64,000 nt of DNA from Eisenbergiella tayi (GTDB lineage Bacteria > Bacillota > Clostridia > Lachnospirales > Lachnospiraceae), in assembly GCF_001881565.1 (NCBI RefSeq), contig NZ_MPDJ01000006.1:62001-126000 (forward strand), read 5' to 3'. The notes under the pieces were generated by a model, which was not told where the DNA came from, made no database searches, and saw nothing but the letters and a program-made list of their open reading frames with translations. Below, in pieces: positions 1-8,860 of the stretch (positions within the stretch are counted from its first letter, which is position 1; each line of letters begins with the position of its first letter). A program made the translations under genes and the position numbers.

Positions 1-1101
1 AGCGGCATGATGTCCTCATCCACTACGGAAATCGATCTGCGCGGGGCGGACATGCAGGCTCTTAAATCAGCGGCGCTGCAGGCCCAGGAAGCCATGGAAA
101 AGGTGAATGGGGTTATTAAGGTTTCTTCCTCCGCACAGGATACCAGCACGGCCGCCAAACTTGAGATCGATCCTATGATGGCCATGCATTACGGAATGAC
201 TCCGATGCAGGTGGCGGGAAGCGTACGTAATATCCTCAGCGGTACGAATGTGCTTACGGTGACCAATAACGGTACGGAGTATGATGTCAAGCTTGAGTAT
301 CCGGAAGGACTTTATGACAGCATGAACAGCCTGATGGATGCAACCCTTACCAATAACCAGGGAATTCAGGTGCCCATCAGGGAAATTGCGAAGGTTGTTT
401 ACACGGATGCGCCGCAGACAATCATGAAGGTGGATGGCCTGTATCAGATAAGCCTTACGGCGGCCACTACTCAGGAAGCACAGTTTACGGCCCAGAAAGC
501 TCTGAATTCCGTTGTGAGGGAGCTTTCTTATCCGGCAGGTGTGGAAGTGGCGCAGGATATGATGACGGAAATTATGAATGAAGAGTTCGGGGTCCTGTAT
601 CGTTCTATCCTGATCGCTATATTCCTGGTATTTCTGGTAATGGCGATGCAGTTTGAGTCGCCCCGTTTTTCCTTCATGGTCATGATGTGTATTCCTTTCA
701 GTCTTGTTGGTTCTATTTTCCTGCTTTTTATTGTGGGAGCGACCATCAGTATGGTATCATTAATGGGATTCCTGATGCTTGTCGGCATCGTGGTAAATAA
801 TGGAATTCTATATGTGGATACGGTGAACCAGCTGAAGGAGGAAATGCCTCTGGAGGATGCTTTGATCGATGCCGGAGCTATCCGGCTCCGTCCTATCCTC
901 ATGACCACGCTTACCACCATCCTCTCCATGGTGCCCATGGGATTGGGACTTGGAAGCAACGGCGCAATGATGCAGGGAATGGCGCTGGTTATTATCGGCG
1001 GTCTTGTGGCGTCCACATTACTTACGCTGCTGCTGATGCCAACTATTTACCTGCTCATCCATAAGAAAAAGCGGAGAAAACTGCATGTTGATGAAGAATA
1101 A
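1..1101 (+). CDS. RND efflux pump, C-terminal part (5' truncated)
   Basis: The frame is open from base 1, so the start lies outside the window. The visible 366 codons are the C-terminal part of an AcrB/HAE-type inner-membrane pump that exports drugs or other amphiphiles by proton antiport. Periplasmic-type porter/docking sequence fills about residues 1-195. Hydrophobic helices follow at roughly 198-218, 226-245, 248-270, 298-318 and 325-350, with the family pattern of short loops and a final basic tail (HKKKRRK). The family assignment is firm; the substrate cannot be read. The stop overlaps the start of the next gene by 17 bases, so the two are probably co-translated. Confidence 0.9.
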   Translation, partial: SGMMSSSTTEIDLRGADMQALKSAALQAQEAMEKVNGVIKVSSSAQDTSTAAKLEIDPMMAMHYGMTPMQVAGSVRNILSGTNVLTVTNNGTEYDVKLEYPEGLYDSMNSLMDATLTNNQGIQVPIREIAKVVYTDAPQTIMKVDGLYQISLTAATTQEAQFTAQKALNSVVRELSYPAGVEVAQDMMTEIMNEEFGVLYRSILIAIFLVFLVMAMQFESPRFSFMVMMCIPFSLVGSIFLLFIVGATISMVSLMGFLMLVGIVVNNGILYVDTVNQLKEEMPLEDALIDAGAIRLRPILMTTLTTILSMVPMGLGLGSNGAMMQGMALVIIGGLVASTLLTLLLMPTIYLLIHKKKRRKLHVDEE

Positions 1102-2185
1102 CGATATCCTTATTATTCATGGTACAGATTATAAGAACATGACGATTCGCCTGCTGGAACAGGCAGGACTGGCAGACTTAATCGGAGACAGAAAGAAAAA
1201 GATTGGCATGAAGCCGAACCTGGTGGTGGCAAAGGACCCTTCCCAGGGTGCCACTACCCATGGAGAACTGCTGGAAGGCGTGATTTGCTATCTGCAGAAT
1301 AACGGCTTCCGGAATATAACCATTATGGAAGGTTCCTGGGTGGGAGACAGCACTCCCGCAGCCTTCCGTGCGGCGGGATATGATCGCATTTCCCGGCAAT
1401 ATGGTGTGGAACTCAAGGATCTGCAGGCGGACACTTGGAAAACCTATGACGCGGCCGGTATGGATATCCGGCTTTGCGACAGCGCCGCAGAAGTGGACTT
1501 TATGATCAATATGCCTGTATTGAAGGGGCACTGCCAGACTACGGTTACCTGTGCCCTGAAAAATAATAAGGGTGTAATTCCCAATTCGGAAAAAAGACGT
1601 TTTCATACCATGGGGCTGCATAAGCCCATCGCCCATCTGAACACGGTGGCCAGGAACGACTTTATTCTGGTTGATAACATCTGCGGGGATCTTGATTTTG
1701 AAGAAGGAGGGAATCCTGTTGTTATGAACCGGATCCTGGCCTTTCTGGATCCGGTGCTCTGTGACTCCTTTGTATGTGAGAGCATGGGATATTCTTCCGA
1801 AGAAGTGGAATATATTACGAGAGCGGAACAGCTTGGTGTGGGCAGTATGGATACCTCGTCGGCCAATGTGGTTTACCTGAATGAGGATTTATCGGATAAA
1901 TCCAAATTTCATATGACCGGCAGGGTAAAAAAGCTCGCTTCCTATACGGACGGCAGGGATGCCTGCAGCGCCTGCTTCGGTTCTCTCATTTATGCGCTGG
2001 ATCGCCTGCAGGACAGAGGCGAATTGAAAAAAGGCCTTCCCCCGGTTGCTATCGGACAGGGCTATAAAGGGCAGAGCGGGAATATCGGCGTGGGTCAGTG
2101 TACGTCCTGTTTTGCCAAATCCCTGAAGGGATGTCCTCCCAGGGCGCTGGATATGGTGGAATTTTTGGAAAAAGAATGGTTGTGA
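1085..2185 (+). CDS. DUF362 domain protein, probable Fe-S protein
   Basis: A 366-residue DUF362 protein of unknown function. The start at 1085 has GGAG eight bases upstream; an alternative ATG is at 1091. The N-terminal half holds the DUF362 signatures (KPNLVV near residue 39, then NMPVLKGH and LKNNKG). The C-terminal part has CxxC in DACSACFG and a CTSC..GC group near residues 339-350, which could bind an Fe-S cluster. It overlaps the RND gene and is followed by a strong terminator, so it ends that transcription unit. The family is known from anaerobes, sometimes beside ferredoxin-like domains, but no reaction can be assigned. Confidence 0.8.
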   Translation: MLMKNNDILIIHGTDYKNMTIRLLEQAGLADLIGDRKKKIGMKPNLVVAKDPSQGATTHGELLEGVICYLQNNGFRNITIMEGSWVGDSTPAAFRAAGYDRISRQYGVELKDLQADTWKTYDAAGMDIRLCDSAAEVDFMINMPVLKGHCQTTVTCALKNNKGVIPNSEKRRFHTMGLHKPIAHLNTVARNDFILVDNICGDLDFEEGGNPVVMNRILAFLDPVLCDSFVCESMGYSSEEVEYITRAEQLGVGSMDTSSANVVYLNEDLSDKSKFHMTGRVKKLASYTDGRDACSACFGSLIYALDRLQDRGELKKGLPPVAIGQGYKGQSGNIGVGQCTSCFAKSLKGCPPRALDMVEFLEKEWL

Positions 2186-2198
2186 GAATTGATTCGGG

Positions 2199-2242
2199 GC
2201 ATCCGGTATACTCTTTGTTAAGAGACAGCCGGATGCTTTTTT
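2199..2242 (+). terminator. Rho-independent terminator after the DUF362 gene
   Basis: GCATCCGG at 2199-2206 pairs with CCGGATGC at 2229-2236, directly followed by six T. It closes the RND-DUF362 unit and isolates the sigma factor operon. Confidence 0.85.
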
Positions 2243-2275
2243 GCGTTTCAGGCAGAAATTTTAAAATTTAAAATT

Positions 2276-2308
2276 AAACTGTAACGAAATTATTTTTTCA
2301 GGCTCTAA
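2276..2308 (+). promoter_or_regulatory. Possible ECF-type promoter of the sigma factor gene
   Basis: AAACTGTAAC at 2276-2285 is followed 17 bases later by CTCTAA, a spacing like that of ECF promoters with a -35 of the TGTAAC/TGAAAC kind. The same ten bases recur at 3375-3384, after the anti-sigma gene and before the aldo/keto reductase gene. Autoregulation is an inference. Confidence 0.4.
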
Positions 2309-2331
2309 TAAGCAGAAGGGAGGAAGCGGAT

Positions 2332-2847
2332 ATGCAGGAACAAAATGAGATTGAGGGCCTGTACCGGAAATATTATGCCGATGTTTACCGGTATTTGCTG
2401 TCAATGTGCCGTAATACACATACGGCGGAAGACCTCAGCCAGAACACATTTCTGAAAGTAATATCAGGAATCCGCGGATTCCGGGGAAGCTGCCCCATTA
2501 AGACCTGGATTTTTGCCATTGCGCGGCATGAATATTACCACTGGCTGCGTGCAAATCCGCCTACAGAAGAATTAAAGGAGGTGGTTTCCCATGAAGCAGG
2601 TATTTCGGAACAATGGGAAAACAGAGAGCAGGCGGCGGAGATTTTTAACTATATCAATGTTCAGGAGGAACCTCACCGTTCGCTGCTGATATTGAGGCTG
2701 GTCAATGAATTTTCCTTCCGGGAAATCGGGCTGATACTGCAAAAGACGGAAAATTGGGCGAGAGTGACCTTTATGCGGGATAAATGCAGATTAATCCGGT
2801 ATCTGGAGGAAAAAGAAAACAAAAGTCAGGGAAAGGAGAATAAATAA
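2332..2847 (+). CDS. RNA polymerase sigma factor, ECF (sigma-70 family)
   Basis: 171 residues, typical ECF length. Region 2 lies at about residues 8-72 (YRKYYADVYRYLLSMC, then AEDLSQNTFLKV) and region 4 at about 105-160, with a helix-turn-helix in FSFREIGLILQKTENWARV. It should direct core RNA polymerase to a small regulon. GGAGG precedes the start. The stop TAA shares its last A with the ATG of the next gene, whose zinc-finger anti-sigma form is the usual partner. The activating stress cannot be read from sequence. Confidence 0.93.
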   Translation: MQEQNEIEGLYRKYYADVYRYLLSMCRNTHTAEDLSQNTFLKVISGIRGFRGSCPIKTWIFAIARHEYYHWLRANPPTEELKEVVSHEAGISEQWENREQAAEIFNYINVQEEPHRSLLILRLVNEFSFREIGLILQKTENWARVTFMRDKCRLIRYLEEKENKSQGKENK

Positions 2848-3365
2848 TGAGGAATGAAACTTCGTGCAGTATTATCAGGGATTTGCTTCCCAATTATGCA
2901 GAGGGACTTACGTCACCGGAAACATCGGAAGTGGTGAAGGCCCATCTGGAAACGTGCCATACATGCAGAAGCCTGTATGAGGATTATCAGAAGCCCGTAG
3001 ACATACCGCAGCCTGAAGAAATCAAAACGGACAAAAAGCTTATCCGGAAAATATGGTACCAGTCGATGTGGTATCTGTTCTGGCCATGCCTTTATGCGGT
3101 TTTCCTGAAAGCAGGATGGGAAAAACAGGCCCTGACTGTTTTCGGAACTTTTGCGGCGGTGGTGTTTACCGCCCTGTTCACATTTCCTGCCTATGATATC
3201 TATTTCGACGATGAAAAGAAAAAAGAATATTACAGCAGGGAAGAAAAACATCTGAAGAGGGGAAACGGAAACTGGTTTGTGAGAAATCTCATCTGGCTTC
3301 TGCCCATTCTTATCCCCATTCTGGTGGAAGGGATATCCCAGCTTATTGTATATGTTAAGGGCTGA
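2847..3365 (+). CDS. Anti-sigma factor, zf-HC2 type membrane protein
   Basis: 172 residues. The N-terminus carries the zinc-finger anti-sigma pattern: Cys7, LLPNYAEGL, then HLETCHTC around residues 32-38. This should hold the preceding ECF sigma factor inactive. Two closely spaced hydrophobic segments at about 73-84 and 90-112 and a third at about 149-167 anchor it in the membrane, leaving the zinc finger in the cytoplasm. The one-base overlap with the sigma gene fits a stoichiometric sigma/anti-sigma pair. Partner assignment rests on context. Confidence 0.85.
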   Translation: MRNETSCSIIRDLLPNYAEGLTSPETSEVVKAHLETCHTCRSLYEDYQKPVDIPQPEEIKTDKKLIRKIWYQSMWYLFWPCLYAVFLKAGWEKQALTVFGTFAAVVFTALFTFPAYDIYFDDEKKKEYYSREEKHLKRGNGNWFVRNLIWLLPILIPILVEGISQLIVYVKG

Positions 3366-3541
3366 GCCGGGAATAAACTGTAACCGAAAAAAATATAGGA
3401 AAATAAGGACATATCCTTCCTTTTTCACGTAAAGTAAAGTACAATAGATGAAAAAGAAAACAGGAGGGGAAAACCTCTGTTCAACAGAGGGCAAATTTCT
3501 TAGGAAATTGCATTTTACTCCGCAAGAAAAGGAGGATTATT

Positions 3542-4462
3542 ATGAAAAAAGTAAATTTGGGGAAGACCGGTCTGCAGGTTCCAGCAGTGGCGGTGGGCTG
3601 TATGAGGATGAACGATTTGTCTCAGGGGGAGGCAGAACGTTTTCTTTCAGGAGCCCTGGATATGGATGCCGTATTTTTTGATCATGCGGACATCTACGGA
3701 GCCGGAAAATGCGAGGAGATGTTCGGTAAATTCCTGCAGGCGAATCCGGGAAAGAGAGACAAGCTGTTCCTGCAGTCCAAATGCAGTATCATACCCGGCA
3801 AGATGTATGACTGCTCCAGTGAGCATATCCTGGAAGCTGCGGACGGCATTCTGAAACGGCTGAATACGGACTATCTGGACGTGCTTCTTCTGCACAGGCC
3901 GGATGCCCTTGTGGAGCCGGAAGAGGTGGCGGAGGCCTTTGATAAGCTGGAGGCAGCGGGAAAGGTCCGCTATTTCGGCGTTTCCAACCATAAGCCTTCC
4001 CAGATACAGCTTCTGAAAAAATATGTGAAACAGGATATTGCAGCGAATCAGCTGCAGCTGAGCATTCCCAATTCCAATATGATCACAAACGGCATGGAAG
4101 TGAACATGCTGACGGACGGTGCTGCGGACAGAGACGGAAGCGTACTTGATTTCTGCCGTCTGAATGACATTACTATCCAGACCTGGTCCCCGTTCCAGTA
4201 TGGATTCTTTGAAGGGGTATTTCTGGGAAATGACAAGTTTGAGGAGCTGAATAAGCTGCTGAAGGAGCTGGCTGAAAAATATAATACCACGGATACGGCT
4301 ATCGCCGCAGCCTGGATTATGCGTCATCCGGCCGGCATGCAGCTGGTGGCGGGCACCATGAAATTATCCCGGCTCCAGGAGATCTGCCGGGCTTCTGAAA
4401 TTGTGCTCACCAGAGAGGAATGGTATCAGATATATCTGGCAGGAGGACATATCCTTCCTTAA
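3542..4462 (+). CDS. Aldo/keto reductase family oxidoreductase
   Basis: 306 residues with an AKR TIM barrel. The catalytic Asp and Tyr are in FDHADIYGAG (about residues 42-51), the Lys in LQSKC, and the His in LLLHRPD; YFGVSNHKP follows as in YdhF-type reductases. It should reduce aldehydes or ketones with NAD(P)H in the cytoplasm. The start has AGGAGG seven bases upstream. The copy of the AAACTGTAAC motif 160 bases upstream raises the possibility that it belongs to the regulon of the preceding ECF sigma factor. Substrate unknown. Confidence 0.9.
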   Translation: MKKVNLGKTGLQVPAVAVGCMRMNDLSQGEAERFLSGALDMDAVFFDHADIYGAGKCEEMFGKFLQANPGKRDKLFLQSKCSIIPGKMYDCSSEHILEAADGILKRLNTDYLDVLLLHRPDALVEPEEVAEAFDKLEAAGKVRYFGVSNHKPSQIQLLKKYVKQDIAANQLQLSIPNSNMITNGMEVNMLTDGAADRDGSVLDFCRLNDITIQTWSPFQYGFFEGVFLGNDKFEELNKLLKELAEKYNTTDTAIAAAWIMRHPAGMQLVAGTMKLSRLQEICRASEIVLTREEWYQIYLAGGHILP

Positions 4463-4530
4463 TGGGAAGGCGCCGGGAATAGCAGCGGACATCTGTGCAT
4501 AGAACCGTATATGCAAGATAAGGCAAAAGT

Positions 4531-4559
4531 ATGTCAAAAAAGGGAGTCAGGAATATACT
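4531..4559 (+). promoter_or_regulatory. Putative promoter of ytaF
   Basis: ATGTCA-N17-TATACT ends 22 bases before the ytaF start codon. The -10 is good and the -35 weak. Confidence 0.4.
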
Positions 4560-4580
4560 AAAATAAAAAGAGAAATAACC

Positions 4581-5207
4581 ATGCTTCAGATTTTAGTATT
4601 ATGTCTGGCTCTCTGTATGGATGAATTTGTAGCCAGTATTGCCTATGGAGCAGGCGGAATAAGCATCAATTGGAAAGAAACCGGTGTTATGAACGGTATA
4701 TGCAGCGCCTGTCTGGGCGCTGCCTTGTGTTTCGGTACCGTTCTTCAGGCAATCGTTCCGGAGGATCTGACGAAGGCAGTATGCTTTACCAGTCTTTTCA
4801 TTCTTGGGGCAATCCGGCTTGCTGATTCATTAATTAAAAATTATATCAATCATAACTGTGAAGTGCATAAAGATATTCATTTTTCTTTTTCCCAGTTAAA
4901 GTTTATCATCAGTATTTATGGGAATCCCACGGCCGCAGACAGTGACCATTCCCACACACTTTCCATGAGAGAGACAGTATTCCTGGCTTTTGCCATGTCT
5001 ATCGACAGCCTGGTGGCGGGAACCTTTGCGGCGTTTCTTCAGCTCAATATTCTTCTGACTATGCTTGTGGCGTTCCTTGTAGGAGTGGGGGCCATGTATG
5101 CAGGGCAGCTGTTCGGAAGGAAGATCGCGTCCCGGCTGAACTTAAATTTATCATGGCTGAGCGGTGTAATGTTCATTCTCCTGGCTTTTTCTAAATTAAA
5201 AGGATAA
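4581..5207 (+). CDS. ytaF: Sporulation membrane protein YtaF / MntP-like
   Basis: A 208-residue integral membrane protein of the MntP/YtaF family. It has two related halves of three helices each; each half carries a conserved Asp in a helix (ALCMDEFVASIAYG at the N-terminus and AFAMSIDSLVAG near residue 139). The central loop contains a His-rich DSDHSHT stretch, a possible metal site. YtaF members occur in endospore formers; MntP members export Mn2+. The length and loop fit YtaF better. The ribosome binding site is weak. A strong hairpin follows 15 bases after the stop. Confidence 0.8.
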   Translation: MLQILVLCLALCMDEFVASIAYGAGGISINWKETGVMNGICSACLGAALCFGTVLQAIVPEDLTKAVCFTSLFILGAIRLADSLIKNYINHNCEVHKDIHFSFSQLKFIISIYGNPTAADSDHSHTLSMRETVFLAFAMSIDSLVAGTFAAFLQLNILLTMLVAFLVGVGAMYAGQLFGRKIASRLNLNLSWLSGVMFILLAFSKLKG

Positions 5208-5221
5208 AATAACAAAGAGGA

Positions 5222-5265
5222 AGCTTTAGTAAGACGGTATATCATGCCGTTTTACTAAAGCTGTT
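5222..5265. terminator. Hairpin terminator after ytaF
   Basis: AGCTTTAGTAA (5222-5232) pairs perfectly with TTACTAAAGCT (5252-5262), extended inward by ACGG/CCGT. The downstream T-tract is short, so termination may be partial. Confidence 0.7.
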
Positions 5266-5346
5266 TCATATGTTTTTCTCCCATACATTCCGGTATGGGG
5301 AGAGGAAAGATAATACGCTTCCGGAAGCGGAGAGGCAGGTGCTGTG

Positions 5347-6219
5347 ATGAAAATAATGATAACAGGAGCGGAGGGATTTGCCGCATCCAGAATTATGGAA
5401 GCCTGGAAGGACAGGCATGAGCTGTGGGGAGTGTCACGCAGGCAGATGGATATTACGGATCGGGATGAGACACGCAGGGTAATCTGTGAGTATTCTCCGG
5501 AAATTGTGATCCATTGCGGGGCCATATCCGATTTGGCGGTTTGTGACAATGAGCCTGAAAGATCCGGGAAAATAAATGTGGATGGGGCGGAGAATGTGGC
5601 GGCGGCCTGCCGGGAGTCAGGAAGCCGGATGGTATTTTTCAGCTCCGATCAGGTTTATTTCGGGAATGATACGGCAGGCCCCCGCAGGGAGGATGAGGTT
5701 TTGTCTCCGAAGCGGCTTTACGGAAAGCAGAAGCTGGAGGCGGAAAAACGGTGCCTGGAGATACTTCCGGACGGAGTCATTCTCAGAATGAGCTGGATGT
5801 TTGATTATAAAAAGAAACGGCCTGAGGAACATGACACTCTGGTTACCAGTGTGCGGCAGGCGCTGAAGGAAGGAAAACAGATGCAGTATCCTGTATATGA
5901 TTTCCGAAGCATCACGTATATTGGGGAAATGATCCGTCATCTGGAGAAGGCGCTCCTCCTTCCCGGCGGTGTTTATAATTTCGGAAGCCCTAATGAATGC
6001 AGTACATATGAGGTGGTTAAGGAGCTTCTGAGGCTGCAGGGAACGGATATGGATCTGCTTGCGCCCAACAGGGAAGCCTTTGCGGATAAGCCCAGAGATC
6101 TGCGGCTTTCCCAGGATAGGCTTCTTTCCTTTGGAATACATTTTCAAAATACACAAGACGGCCTGAAGGAATGTCTGGTTCAGGAAGAAAAACGGCGGGT
6201 AAGGGAAGAGGAAGGCTGA
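5347..6219 (+). CDS. NAD(P)-dependent SDR, RmlD/sugar-epimerase-like
   Basis: About 290 residues. The N-terminal Rossmann motif is GAEGFAASRI, an unusual form of GxxGxxG. HCGAISD, FFSSDQVYFG and the catalytic YxxxK (YGKQK, near residue 118) match the extended SDR group of dTDP-4-dehydrorhamnose reductases. It probably reduces or epimerises a nucleotide sugar. No nucleotide-sugar partners lie nearby, so the substrate stays open. ATG at 5347 is preferred over the GTG one codon upstream. Confidence 0.8.
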   Translation: MKIMITGAEGFAASRIMEAWKDRHELWGVSRRQMDITDRDETRRVICEYSPEIVIHCGAISDLAVCDNEPERSGKINVDGAENVAAACRESGSRMVFFSSDQVYFGNDTAGPRREDEVLSPKRLYGKQKLEAEKRCLEILPDGVILRMSWMFDYKKKRPEEHDTLVTSVRQALKEGKQMQYPVYDFRSITYIGEMIRHLEKALLLPGGVYNFGSPNECSTYEVVKELLRLQGTDMDLLAPNREAFADKPRDLRLSQDRLLSFGIHFQNTQDGLKECLVQEEKRRVREEEG

Positions 6220-6416
6220 AAGTTACAAAAAACGCAATTTGCATGCGGATTTTTGTTGAAGCCGGAAGAAGAGTGTATTATACTGTGAATAGTGCTGTCC
6301 GTACAGGGTTTTTCTGCTGTATCGGCAGTTATTTGTGCGAAAAAGGTGTTCTGATGTACAGAATTTCACATAATGAAGGAATATTCATGCAAAAGTTCAC
6401 GCTTGTTTCACATTTA

Positions 6417-6433
6417 TCAGGTATAATACCTGA
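6417..6433. promoter_or_regulatory. 17-bp palindrome covering the -10 of the foldase promoter
   Basis: A perfect inverted repeat of eight bases around one central A contains TATAAT (6422-6427). A dimeric repressor bound here would block the promoter of the downstream foldase gene. No good -35 is visible at 17 bases. Confidence 0.5.
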
Positions 6434-6459
6434 CAGAGATAAAAGGAGGGAAGCTTACC

Positions 6460-7767
6460 ATGTCTAATAACAAGCAGACGGAAGAAAAAAGCGAGAAGGT
6501 CATGACTAAATATGACCGGAAAATGGAAAAGAGAAGAATTGAAGAGGAGAAGGAGCGTAAAGCGCAGAAGCGTTTGAAGATAGGCAGTATCGTTATTATA
6601 GCGGCAATCGCTGCAGCTATTGTGATATCCATCGGTTTATCCGCATATGGCAAATACAGCGCTCTTCATAATCCCTATATTAAAATAGGCGATCACGATG
6701 TTACAAGAGTGGAATATGATTACTATTATAATAATTCGGTAAACAGCTACATTTCCATGTATGGTTCTTTCCTGTCCTATATGGGCCTGGATACCAGCTC
6801 GGATTTTTCCAAGCAGCAGTATACGGATAATATGACCTGGAAGGATTATTTTGACCAGATGACGGTCAGCCAGATCACTCAGGTAAAGGCGTTAGTGGAT
6901 GACGCTGCGGCGCAGGGCTTTACCTATGACACAGCGGAGGATATGTCGGCATTTGATACGGAGCTTGCTGCGCAGGCGGAAAGCGAATCCGTAAGCCAGG
7001 CGGAGGCGTACACCTCGCTGTACGGCCAGTATGCAACGGCAGAAAGAATCCGGCCTTTTGCAGAGGAAAACATGCTTGCCACCGCTTATTTTGAACACCT
7101 GACGGAAATCAATAAGCCCGGCGATGAAGAAGTACAGGAATATTACGAAGCCAACAAAAATAATTATGATAAGGTAGATTACAGAAGCTTCCCGTTCAGA
7201 GGAAATGTCGCGGAGGATGCTTCGGAAGAAGATATCGCTAAGGTTATGGACGAACTGAAGGTCAAGGCGGAAGCCATGGAAAAGGCTGTAAAAGCCGGTG
7301 AGGATTTCGAAGCACTTTGTGTGGAGAACGCTATCGATGATCAGAAGGATCTCTATGGCGGAGACGACAAGGAAGGAAGCCTGATAGAAGGCGGTTCCTA
7401 TTCTGCAGCCCCGGCAGCCATTTCGGACTGGCTGTTCGACGAAGCCCGTAAGGAAGGGGATACCACAATTCTTCCGGATGAAACGAACCATAACTATTAT
7501 GTTGTGGAATTCATTAAGAGAAGCAATGATGAACAGACCACTAACAGCTCTATTTCCAGTACCCTTGCCAATCAGAAGGCCGGAGAATATATGAACGGGC
7601 TGACTGAGAAATATGAAGTGACGGATGTGGCAGGAGATATGAAATATCTGACCATTCCGGAAACCAGCACGGAAAGTACGGAAAGCGCTGGAGAGACGGG
7701 CGAAGAAGCTGGTGACGGTACGGCAGCGGAAAGTACCCCGGAAGCCGCGGAAACTGAAAGTGAATAA
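6460..7767 (+). CDS. Peptidyl-prolyl isomerase / foldase, SurA-PrsA type
   Basis: 435 residues. A short charged cytoplasmic N-terminus (about 45 residues) is followed by one hydrophobic anchor at about 47-67 (IGSIVIIAAIAAAIVISIGL), so the rest lies outside the membrane. The middle resembles SurA N-terminal chaperone helices, and about residues 225-350 a parvulin-like PPIC region ending in NHNYYVVEFIKR. The tail (from about 395) is an acidic Ser/Thr/Glu-rich segment. It should assist folding of secreted proteins at the outer face of the membrane. GGAGG lies before the start. The promoter carries a 17-bp palindrome. Confidence 0.8.
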   Translation: MSNNKQTEEKSEKVMTKYDRKMEKRRIEEEKERKAQKRLKIGSIVIIAAIAAAIVISIGLSAYGKYSALHNPYIKIGDHDVTRVEYDYYYNNSVNSYISMYGSFLSYMGLDTSSDFSKQQYTDNMTWKDYFDQMTVSQITQVKALVDDAAAQGFTYDTAEDMSAFDTELAAQAESESVSQAEAYTSLYGQYATAERIRPFAEENMLATAYFEHLTEINKPGDEEVQEYYEANKNNYDKVDYRSFPFRGNVAEDASEEDIAKVMDELKVKAEAMEKAVKAGEDFEALCVENAIDDQKDLYGGDDKEGSLIEGGSYSAAPAAISDWLFDEARKEGDTTILPDETNHNYYVVEFIKRSNDEQTTNSSISSTLANQKAGEYMNGLTEKYEVTDVAGDMKYLTIPETSTESTESAGETGEEAGDGTAAESTPEAAETESE

Positions 7768-7781
7768 GCTGTAAAATAATA

Positions 7782-7827
7782 AAGAACTGCGGATAGGCCT
7801 GTTTGGGCGGCAACCGCAGTTCTTTTT
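7782..7827. terminator. Bidirectional terminator between foldase and prepilin genes
   Basis: AAGAACTGCGG (7782-7792) pairs with CCGCAGTTCTT (7814-7824), with T-rich tracts on both sides. It serves the two convergent genes. Confidence 0.85.
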
Positions 7828-7847
7828 ATGGTTATGTATAGGTTACA

Positions 7848-8678
7848 TTACTCTTTATCGGGAACGAAGGATGTGCCTACTAGTATAGGGTAGACTTCCT
7901 TTTCTTTTTTCTCTGTTGATATTTCTATGGTACCATGGATAACTTTATTATTCTTAATATCATACTGTGTACAGGCAACTCTATTTCCCTCCATCTCCGT
8001 GGTTATCTTCTGGGAGTCAGTAAGAAAGAGGTTGTAGGTATCACCTTCTTTATCCATTCGCCAGCTGCGTCCAGCCATATTAATACCCTGTTCCTGCAGC
8101 TTCGCCTCAATTACTTTTGCCAAGGAACCGTAAGAACCATAACCACCTGTGGAAAGTGCTTCTGAATTAATAGATGTTCTGCCATTTTTAAAATAATCAT
8201 TAAGATTTTTATGTGGGAAATTGAGAATGTCTGTAAAATCCAGCTTACCAAGCACATCAGCAAGCTTCTTAATCTCAATCTGTTCTTCATCATGTTCACT
8301 GCAGGTAACGGTTACGGACTTATATGAATAATCAAATGTACAAGTATAAAGGCCTTTTGAGGTACATACATCGGAATAGATACCACCATTAAATATTTCG
8401 CCCTTTTTCTTCAGTTTCCCGTTATGTTCTAAGACGATGCTTTCCAGAAGATCACAGGCTGCCTCCGCATTTCCCGGATCCTTTTCCAAAGCCTCGATCT
8501 GATATTCCTTCATTATATAACTCACATCCGCCCGGCACTGTACAGCCTTGGCCTTATCAACATATTTTATCAGCTGAGGAACCATTATCGCCAGCAGAAT
8601 TCCCAGAATTACAATAACCACAATCATTTCCACCAGAGTAAAGCCCTTTTTATTGTTAAAAGCCTTTCTTTTGTTCAT
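7848..8678 (-). CDS. Prepilin-like protein with type IV pilin N-terminus
   Basis: 276 residues. KKGFTLVEMIVVIVILGILLAI is a class III signal: prepilin peptidase would cut after Gly12, leaving Phe13 as first residue and Glu17 as the conserved Glu+5, followed by the hydrophobic assembly helix. The remaining 230 residues are a hydrophilic head without a family I recognise; it has several cysteines (CRADVS, CTSKGLYTC) that could form disulfides. No pilus ATPase, PilC or prepilin peptidase is in the window, so it stands alone and must use machinery elsewhere. The start has AAGGGGTG upstream on the minus strand. Confidence 0.8.
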   Translation of the reverse strand: MNKRKAFNNKKGFTLVEMIVVIVILGILLAIMVPQLIKYVDKAKAVQCRADVSYIMKEYQIEALEKDPGNAEAACDLLESIVLEHNGKLKKKGEIFNGGIYSDVCTSKGLYTCTFDYSYKSVTVTCSEHDEEQIEIKKLADVLGKLDFTDILNFPHKNLNDYFKNGRTSINSEALSTGGYGSYGSLAKVIEAKLQEQGINMAGRSWRMDKEGDTYNLFLTDSQKITTEMEGNRVACTQYDIKNNKVIHGTIEISTEKKEKEVYPILVGTSFVPDKE

Positions 8679-8794
8679 TGTTACACCCCTTCAGAAATTC
8701 CATTATTATACTCCATTATTGAAACTTTTTGGCGATTTGTCAAGAAAGACAGGGAATTTTACCTTAAAGAAAAAATAAGAAATCCTTTTAGACT

Positions 8795-8829
8795 CTTATC
8801 TGTTCGGGATAAGCAGAAAATAGTATAAT
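8795..8829 (+). promoter_or_regulatory. Promoter region of the DUF2812 gene with a dyad
   Basis: TATAAT at 8824-8829 lies 31 bases before the start codon. CTTATC (8795-8800) and GATAAG (8808-8813) form an inverted repeat where the -35 would be, a possible operator. Confidence 0.4.
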
Positions 8830-8860
8830 AAAAAGATGACAAACCACGGAGGCTTTTTTT

